64,000 nucleotides of DNA from Ampelocalamus luodianensis (taxonomy: Eukaryota; Streptophyta; Magnoliopsida; Poales; Poaceae): the NCBI GenBank assembly GCA_036346255.1, contig CM070635.1, positions 41,257,715 through 41,321,714 of the forward strand, written 5' to 3'. The notes beneath the pieces were generated by a model. It saw nothing but the letters and a program-made list of their open reading frames with translations. It ran no database searches and was not told the origin of the DNA. The number at the start of each line of letters is the position of its first letter. The stretch's first letter is position 1. The position numbers and the translations under genes are program-made. Shown here in pieces: positions 58,621 through 64,000 of this stretch.

Positions 58621-58740
58621 GGTGATACTTTGATAGTCAGTTTCTATGAAAATATGTTGTTTCAAATAAAAATAATTATATGGTATGAAAGTATATTTCA
58701 TGATGATCTAGTTATAATAATTTCATGTTGTCAATTTTGG

Positions 58741-58806
<66 letters not shown>

Positions 58807-58870
58807 ATGATCAAATCTAAAAATGTTTGACTAACACAGATTCTAAAATAACTTATATTTGGAATCAAAG
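58569..58870. mobile_element. Degenerate Stowaway-like MITE containing a TA microsatellite
   Basis: CTCCATCTGATTCCAAATAA on the left pairs with TTATATTTGGAATCAAAGG on the right, a worn Stowaway-type inverted repeat. The interior holds a long TA tract. The left terminus exists twice because it is part of the 95-bp tandem duplication, so the exact left border is uncertain. Confidence 0.5.
58742..58804. repeat. (TA)n microsatellite
   Basis: About 30 uninterrupted TA units run from 58742 to 58804. It lies inside the degenerate Stowaway-like sequence. Confidence 0.97.
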
Positions 58871-59054
58871 GCAATAGGTTGGTATAATTACCATCACAAT
58901 TCCTCTATGAAACTAATTAACCTTTACAAATTACAAATCCACAAGCGTGCAATTACATATGAATATATTACATTGTTGCTTGTTTTTATGGGGGACTAAG
59001 ATTGAATTGAAATATAAACATGACATATTTTACATGAACAAAACCAGTACATAT

Positions 59055-59327
59055 TGTTAGGAAACCGGGCCCAGGACCGGGAGTCCTGGCCCAAGGTGGG
59101 CTCCTCATCCCAAACCCTAGCATGGTCGTAGCCTATAAATAGGGGGTGCTATTCATTGTAAAGGATTGATCGATGGATGAAGGAATAAAGAGAAGCAAAG
59201 CGTCCCCCTACATCTCTGTGTTTTATCTCTTATCATGTTCTTGTTGTTCATGCATTGTTCTTACGATTCTACGCTTGTCTACGAGGTAATCGCTCGGACT
59301 GGACTCGCTAGCGACGGTTCCTCAACA
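59055..59327 (+). repeat. 5' LTR of the copia element (273 bp)
   Basis: It starts TGTTAGGAAACC and ends GGTTCCTCAACA, with imperfect inverted termini. A TATA box CTATAAATAGG is at 59132-59142. The word CGTTATCAGCACG directly after the end (59328-59340) is in the position of the primer-binding site. Confidence 0.82.
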
Positions 59328-59457
59328 CGTTATCAGCACGATCGACTCTCCTCGCATCGAAAAGGTAACCGTCGATGAACGACACTCGTATATTGAATCG
59401 TTTTTCTAGATTGCTTTCAATTCTGCAAATTTGGCTTTCTAGATTTGTTTTCTACGG

Positions 59458-59660
59458 TGCAAATTTGCTCTAATCTGTCGCGAGCCGATTTGAAGTCGCC
59501 GGCACAATGCCGATCGACAGATTGCATGAAAGAGCGGATGTCGATTGTACCGTAGATTGAAATTGCAAATCCGTTCTAACCTACCGCGAGCTGACTTGAA
59601 GTCGCCGGAAAATCCGATCGGAGGTTGCATGAAAGAACAGATGTTGATTTCACATCGCAT
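59458..59660. repeat. Tandem duplication in the leader, unit about 105 bp
   Basis: Copies start TGCAAATTTGCTCTAA (59458) and TGCAAATCCGTTCTAA (59563) and share TTGAAGTCGCCGG and GGTTGCATGAAAGA-like ends. They are moderately diverged, so the duplication is not recent. Confidence 0.75.
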
Positions 59661-59689
59661 CGCATACATACACTCATGAACAGTAATTT

Positions 59690-60430
59690 CAGAAAAAAAT
59701 TGGCATGCCATGAAGAGCAAGCCGGCGCCGCACTCGGTACCACACGGGGACCCCTTCCCCGCGCCCCGCAGGCGCCGCCGCCGCCGCCTTGAAGGCCGGG
59801 CCACCACCGTGCGGCTTGGAGCCGCCGGCGGTCACTACCGCTCAAAGAAAAAAAAAAGGGGGGTGAGGGGGAGAAGGCGGCCATGATGGACACCCGAAGC
59901 GCCGGCCGACGCCCGGAGCGCAGGACTCGCCCCACCTGCATGACTCCCGCATGGCGCGACCAGAGCGCTTGAAGCGCCGGAGAAGCCGCGCACCACCATG
60001 AAAAACAACGAAAAAGGGGGGAGGGTGGAGCTCTCCGCCGCGCCGCAACCGGCGCGCGCTGCGCACCACACCGCGCCGGCTGCGCCGTGCGACATCTCGC
60101 GCCGCGCCTCCTCCTCGCCGACGGACACGAGCACGGCGCGGCGCGCCGCCGCCGCCTCGCAGACGGACGCGAAGCGCGGCGCGCGCGCGCCGCCTCCTCG
60201 CCAGACGCCGCCTCGGTCCGCCTTTTCGCGCGCCGCCGCCGCAGCGGGACCGTCGCACCAGTCGCCGCCTCCCCGCTCGGTCCGCCGGCTTGAATGCCGC
60301 CGCCGCCTCTTGCACAGTAGGGTGGGGGGCAAAAACCCTAGAAGACCCCCCTTCTCTCTAAAACCGGTGCGGGATGGGCCATGAAGGCCGGCCCATGAAG
60401 GTCGACCCATGAAGAAATCGGCCGAGAAAA
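59690..60430. other. GC-rich leader segment of the copia element
   Basis: This stretch is far richer in GC than its surroundings and is dominated by GCCGCC/GCGCGC words. It is open in most frames by composition and has no recognisable domain. It lies between the LTR and gag, so it is either a long leader or a captured fragment of a GC-rich gene. Confidence 0.4.
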
Positions 60431-60837
60431 AAAAGGGGCCGGCCGAAAATCAAAATTTTACAGAAAAAGCCTTGAAGTTCTTCGTAATTACGCGCAAGTT
60501 TTTGCGTTTTAACCCCTGAAACTTGCAATTTTCGCCGAAAAGTTACTTTTTCCAGCAGAAAAGGGTCTCGGGAATTCAATTTTTGAATCGATTTTTGCAT
60601 TTGAAGCATGTTTAACTTTGTTATTGTTATTTCTATGCAATTTATTTATTGTATTTACTGTTTTGATTATCTGTGATTGTTTATATTGCTTTTAATCACT
60701 GAAAATAGCAGTAAATCATGAAAAATACATAAAAATTACGGGAATACGAACCTGAAGTTCGATGAGCATTATGAGAATTTGCAACCATTTTATGCAGATT
60801 ACAAGCAATAATCCTTTGAACTTTTTGCACGAACATG

Positions 60838-61300
60838 AAGATGACTGGCATCACGAATCAGGAATTCGAAGAACTGACCCAGCATGGCCAGATTTTGTAT
60901 AAAATTTGTATAAATCTTCAATTCTGTGGTAATGTAATCACGGATGAGCGTAAAGATCGAGAAGACTCTCTACCTTTCACCCAAGCGCGTATAATCCGCA
61001 CGTAACTATCGTCAAAGACGGCTACATGAAGTATGCCGAATTAATTGACATCATGCAAGTTGCGGAAACTCAAGGTGATGTTCTAGGAAAGAACTTCATC
61101 TTGCAACCATCTAGTAGCAATGTTGGCCATAAAGCCACTGCTAGCAGCTACAAGGTGATGAAGCCTCTCACAAATGAGAGGAGCAAGAAGGGTAAGGTCG
61201 TGCGTCGCACATTATTGATGCTTTACAGTCTAAGAAGAAGGGCAAATGATAGCATGAGACATACCTCGCCATTGCAGGCACAGAGGATCCACATCCATTA
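60838..61300 (+). pseudogene. copia gag fragments
   Basis: A frame starting MKMTGITNQEFEELTQHGQI (60838) is followed in another frame, from 61026, by KYAELIDIMQVAETQGDVLG, KNFILQPSSSNVGH and a Lys/Arg-rich segment. Family gag proteins have a similar hydrophobic and then basic Ser-rich C-terminal part. The usual zinc knuckle is not visible. Confidence 0.55.
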
Positions 61301-61739
61301 GCTGCACTTATGAATGTGAACAGCCTAGTAGCAATTTCATCATCCCTCCTTTGGACATCGCGCCGCCACACCGTAGTCGCCAAGAGGAGAAGATCGCGCA
61401 TGGAGCCGATTTAGGCGTAAGTTCTGAATACTTCGCCTATTAGATCCAAAGCACGCATTGCACTCGGACCTTTTATAGAAACTTGCAGTTTGTAATTGAA
61501 GCAGAATTTTTGAATTATTGAATAATGGTTGCAAGCTCTAGAAGAGCAAAAGCATTAAATTCTTATTATGAGTCATGCAAGGCTTATTTTCCCGTCTTTA
61601 TAATAGCAAGTTACGTTCTGATATCTGAAGTATTTTATTTATGTGTTGCTTGCTTTCTGCTACATATTAATGAAGTACATTATATTAGAACGTGTGTGGC
61701 GCCCTTTGGAGGAAGTGTGCTTAGCATGTAGCGGCACAA

Positions 61740-62380
61740 CGAATACCATCTTGAGAGAAACTGAATTTTCAAGTCGATCAGCAAGAATGCTGGTAGTCTT
61801 ACGACAATCGCAGGCAGCGATACTTGTATAATAGGCTCAGGAAGGGCCATAATTATACTCCCAATGGGCACAACTTTGGTCATTGAAGAAGACTTGTTGT
61901 CCCAGAATCGACTAGAACTCTCAAGGACATTTGCGCTAACAGTTTTCACGTAGAGACTGAAGAAGAGTATGGTACAGAATACCTGCTCATTACAAAGCGT
62001 GAAGAAAGTAGAATAATAGCAGCAGAATATCTTCCTCCATATGAAATTGGGCTATACTACACTAATATTAAGGCATTTGCAGCCTGTACTGCCCTAAAAA
62101 TTGTATTTAGAAGCTCTACACTTTTCTATCTCTAGCATGATAGCTTATGCTGCCTAGGTCTTAAGATAATGAGAGAGATAATTAACAATTCACTGGGACA
62201 TAAAATGAATGTAAAGAATTTTCCGAATCCGGAAGATTTTGTGTGCCCTGCATGTGCCACCGGGAAATTAATTATTAGACCTTTTGATCTGAAAGCGAAG
62301 GATGAAGTCCCTACATTCCTGGATAGTATCCAGGGAGACTTTTATGTCCTATACAACCCCGTAAGGGTCAATTAGGTATT
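61740..62380 (+). pseudogene. copia protease and GAG-pre-integrase region
   Basis: A piece near 61805-61915 reads GSDTCII, a TAG, then GSGRAIIILPMGTTLVIEED, the region around and after the copia protease active site. From 62169 a clean frame reads MREIINNSLGHKMNVKNFPN and DFVCPACATGKLI, the zinc-binding CxxC part at the start of integrase, then IQGDFYVLYNP, where the first catalytic aspartate is expected. Frames are broken between these parts. Confidence 0.75.
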
Positions 62381-63180
62381 TTATGGTGCTCATCGATGCT
62401 TCCTCGAATGGTCGCACATATGTTTATTGTCTATGAGAAACCATGCTTTTGCAAAGCTAAATCTCGCAGATAATTAACAATTGAAAAAATAATTTCCCTA
62501 ATCATCACGTGAAGTCCATCTGAATGGACAACGCCAGAGAATGTACTCCGAAGGCATATGATGATTATTGTATGAAAATGGGAATTAAAGTTGAGTATTA
62601 TATACTGCACATCCGCACCCAGAATGGACTAGCAGAACTTTGAAGAATTGTAATTTACCAACTATATGTTGGGGACACGCATTCCTGCTCGTGCAGCTCC
62701 CATCAATTTTAGACCGTCGACCTATAACACCCATCCAACTATGCAACTAGCGCAAGGGTCAAGATCAAAACTTCTCATCTTCGCAGTTGGTTTGCAAGGG
62801 TTATATACCTATACCACCACCGCAATGAATCGCAATGGGTTTTTCTCCGAAAGTCTGGGATATACGTTGGTTATGAGACAGCATCCATAATCAAGTATTT
62901 GGACCATATGACTGGAGATTTGTATAATGCCCAATTCGCTGATAGTACATTGGATGAGGTTAGTTTCCCGTCATTAGGGGGAGGAAATCAACCCTTGATG
63001 ATAATGTCGGGAAATAATTGAAGTCTAGAAGACAATTGAAGTCCAGAAGATAATTGAAATCTATGCATATGACCCGCGCACTAGTGAAGCAAATAGAGAA
63101 GTCCAGAAGATAATTGCAGTCCAGAAGATAATTGAATTGAAGTCTAGAAGACAATTGAAGTCCAGAAGATAATTGATTCG
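62380..63180 (+). pseudogene. copia integrase C-terminal part and spacer
   Basis: Readable blocks in shifting frames are: EWSHICLLSMRNHAFAKL (about 62407), NGLAE-like sequence (about 62625), QLAQGSRSKLL (about 62740), GIYVGYETASIIKYLDHMTG (about 62855) and ADSTLDEVSFPSLGG (about 62940). The second is near the catalytic glutamate; the later ones are the conserved part after the core. Many stops show it is dead. The end runs into a short-period repeat. Confidence 0.7.
63016..63177. repeat. Short tandem repeat, unit about 18 bp, in copia pol
   Basis: GAAGTCCAGAAGATAATT and variants (GTCTAGAAGACAATT) occur about six times between 63020 and 63175, partly separated by ordinary pol sequence. In frame, the unit reads V/SQKIID-like, and related elements have one such segment between integrase and reverse transcriptase. 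Confidence 0.75.
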
Positions 63181-63739
63181 CAAGTATTAGCGAATTAACT
63201 GCCAGACTACTTTAGTGATTTGAAGAGCGTGAATAAGTAGCATTTGCCTGCAAGCAATGCACCGGAGAGGGTTGAAATACCATTGAAGGTATCCCTAATC
63301 CCGCCCGCAGGCCTCGTAATAAAAGGACGAGAACTCCGGTCCCTCGAATCCGGTAACCGGGACGCCTAGTGAAAAGGATAAGAAGGACTTGATACACCGG
63401 CCACCAAGTGCCCCGAACTGAAGGGGAGCCGTTGAGACTGGCATCGGTATGGAACCTTCGAAAAGGCATACTGAATTGAACATCCCCATGAAGGAGACAT
63501 CGCATGGATGTGTGCGCATATATCGGAGCTGAAAAACTAAAGGGACTTGCCCCGCAATTGAAAGCAGCGGTGAGCAAGTAGAAGCATTAGAAGAACCGCC
63601 CCTTGAAGAAATAAGTTATAAAACTTTATGACCTCGGGAGAACCTTTGAATATTACAACAGCCAATGTCGACACTTACTTTGCAAAGAAACTTGCCACAA
63701 TCACCAATCTTGATCCAGAGCCTGCATCGCTCGATAAAT

Positions 63740-64000
63740 GAGAGAAAAGATCAGATTGAGAAGATTGCAAGAAGGCAATAGAAACTGAATTATTCTCTCT
63801 GAATAAAAGAAAGACGTTTGGGCCTGTAAGCCGCACGCGCTCCTCTTGTGCATCCCGCAGGGCATAAGTGGGTATTTGTTCGAAAGAGAAATAAAAAGAA
63901 GCAAGGCTTGTTGCACAAGGTTTCACTGCACGTCCAGAAGATGATTATGAAGAAACCTATTCCCCGGTCATGGGCGGAACTCCCTTTTAAATATTTATCT
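63740..64000 (+). pseudogene. copia reverse transcriptase start
   Basis: KWVFVRKRNKK-like sequence near 63867, ARLVAQGFTARPEDDYEETY (63900-63959) and SPVMGGTPF (63960-63986) are the N-terminal blocks of copia reverse transcriptase. The catalytic YxDD part lies beyond the window. Confidence 0.75.

Larger units (their letters stand above)
59055..64000 (+). mobile_element. Ty1/copia element, decayed, continuing past the window
   Basis: A short LTR is followed by a primer-binding-like site, a long GC-rich leader, gag, protease, GAG-pre-integrase, integrase and the start of reverse transcriptase, all on the plus strand in copia order. Many stops and frameshifts interrupt each domain. The element leaves the window at 64000 within the reverse transcriptase, so the 3' LTR and the target-site duplication cannot be tested. 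The lineage is not assigned. Confidence 0.85.

Noticed and set aside
59835..60410. Long open frames on both strands
   Set aside because: GCC/GCG-rich leader of a copia element; open in several frames by composition.
63016..63177. CRISPR-like short repeats
   Set aside because: Units are 18 bp, mostly without unique spacers, within a plant retroelement; this is a slippage-type repeat.

Overview
This is a nuclear segment from a grass (Poaceae). The evidence is two spliced plant genes with GT-AG introns, a GC-rich first exon in one of them, Stowaway- and Tourist-type MITEs, and dense nested LTR retrotransposons of types typical of cereals. No feature allows a species call. No tRNA, rRNA, CRISPR or prokaryotic operon was seen. 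All calls come from reading the sequence; no search was run.

Two host genes are intact as far as can be read, both on the minus strand. The first (9803-14854, 13 exons, 542 aa) is an NDR-type AGC protein kinase. The second (30991-34232, 3 exons, 280 aa) is a NECAP-family endocytic adaptor ending in the WAAF motif. Each has a hAT-type DNA transposon inside an intron.

The rest is transposon-derived. 1-7898: decayed Ty1/copia element, sense. 8801-9513: fold-back Mutator-like MITE. 15.4-18.3 kb: Stowaway MITE, antisense copia LTR, and an unidentified coding remnant. 18544-21053: internally deleted Ty3/gypsy element. 21054-29490: antisense gypsy LTR split by a copia LTR and by a hAT element carrying several exons of the nucleoporin gene Nup98. 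29679-30033: Mutator-like MITE. 34.7-39.8 kb: a 5-kb unit with about 350-bp inverted arms carrying a zinc-knuckle ORF, a decayed GRF-zinc-finger gene and minisatellites. 41.2-42.4 kb: MULE transposase tail and a second GRF-type gene, cut by a 3.4-kb solo gypsy LTR. 51.5-57.8 kb: LTR remnants and a second copy of the 1.2-kb hAT. 57.9-59 kb: MITEs and microsatellite. 59055 to the right edge: a copia element that continues beyond the window.

The best-supported observations are insertions with matching target-site duplications: hAT at 10246-11431 (GTGGCTTA), hAT at 54245-55427 (CGTGTACC), hAT at 31547-32249 (TTCTAATC), MULE MITE at 29679-30033 (GGAGTAAAC), fold-back MITE at 8801-9513 (ACGTTCCAT), and solo LTR at 42390-45813 (GTCCA). 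Two hAT elements carry host-gene exons (Nup98 and an RLCK-VII kinase), so the window shows repeated gene capture. No new defence-type or metabolic system was seen.
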